NCBI GenBank assembly: GCA_022798155.1
Contig: JAAWLY010000061.1
Coordinates: 1-12,473, forward strand
Length of the DNA stretch: 12,473 nt
Direction of reading: 5' to 3'
Source of the DNA: Lawsonibacter sp.
GTDB lineage: Bacteria > Bacillota > Clostridia > Oscillospirales > Oscillospiraceae
Under the pieces are notes generated by a model, which searched no databases, had not been told where the DNA came from, and saw nothing but the letters and a program-made list of their open reading frames with translations. This document shows, one piece after another, positions 12,468-12,473 of this stretch. The stretch's first letter is position 1. The number at the start of each line of letters is the position of its first letter. The position numbers and the translations under genes are program-made.

Positions 12468-12473
12468 AACGCT

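Overview
The window is about 12.5 kb of G+C-rich chromosome from a low-GC-phylum (Firmicutes/Clostridia) bacterium, most like the gut Oscillospiraceae (Flavonifractor/Pseudoflavonifractor type). This placement is inferred from gene content: a DnaD-domain protein next to a DnaC/DnaI-type helicase loader, a T-box leader, a DUF6809-like small protein, strong Shine-Dalgarno sites, and intergenic hairpin repeats of a kind I associate with that family. No database search was possible. Thirteen protein genes are supported; one (mreC) runs off the left edge.

Left part, minus strand: maf and mreC, separated by one base, form a septum/shape operon. Upstream lies a hairpin-rich repeat (about 1338-1520). 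Next comes a divergent pair: a small XRE-type regulator (minus) and a DUF6809-like protein (plus). They share an 82-91 bp intergenic region with a good plus-strand promoter and two near-identical operator-like repeats.

Middle, minus strand, read from 8407 down to 2107: zapA, a U32 'peptidase' of the RlhA/YdcP type, luxE, luxC, dut and a DUF2262 protein look like one operon driven by a promoter at 8466-8494. A second hairpin repeat sits between zapA and the U32 gene. The luxE-luxC pair is the most unusual content. It encodes the acyl-activating and acyl-reducing parts of a fatty acid reductase, with ATGA-overlapping start and stop, but no luciferase or thioesterase gene is present, so its product is unknown. 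The last gene converges on the DUF6809-like gene with a 4-base overlap.

Right part, plus strand: from a divergent promoter at 8546-8574 run a DnaD-domain protein, a DnaC-like helicase loader, lspA and an RluD-type pseudouridine synthase, tightly packed. After rluD a perfect-looking promoter starts a complete T-box riboswitch (about 12016-12267). Its specifier triplet reads ATC (isoleucine) and its UGGU bulge fits tRNA-Ile, so the gene just beyond the window is predicted to be ileS. A third hairpin repeat lies between the T-box terminator and the ribosome binding site at the right edge.

The window is mostly housekeeping. The parts worth attention are the orphan LuxE-LuxC reductase, the family of four-hairpin repeats with a shared architecture, and the compact XRE/DUF6809 switch. 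There are no tRNA, rRNA, CRISPR or transposase genes.
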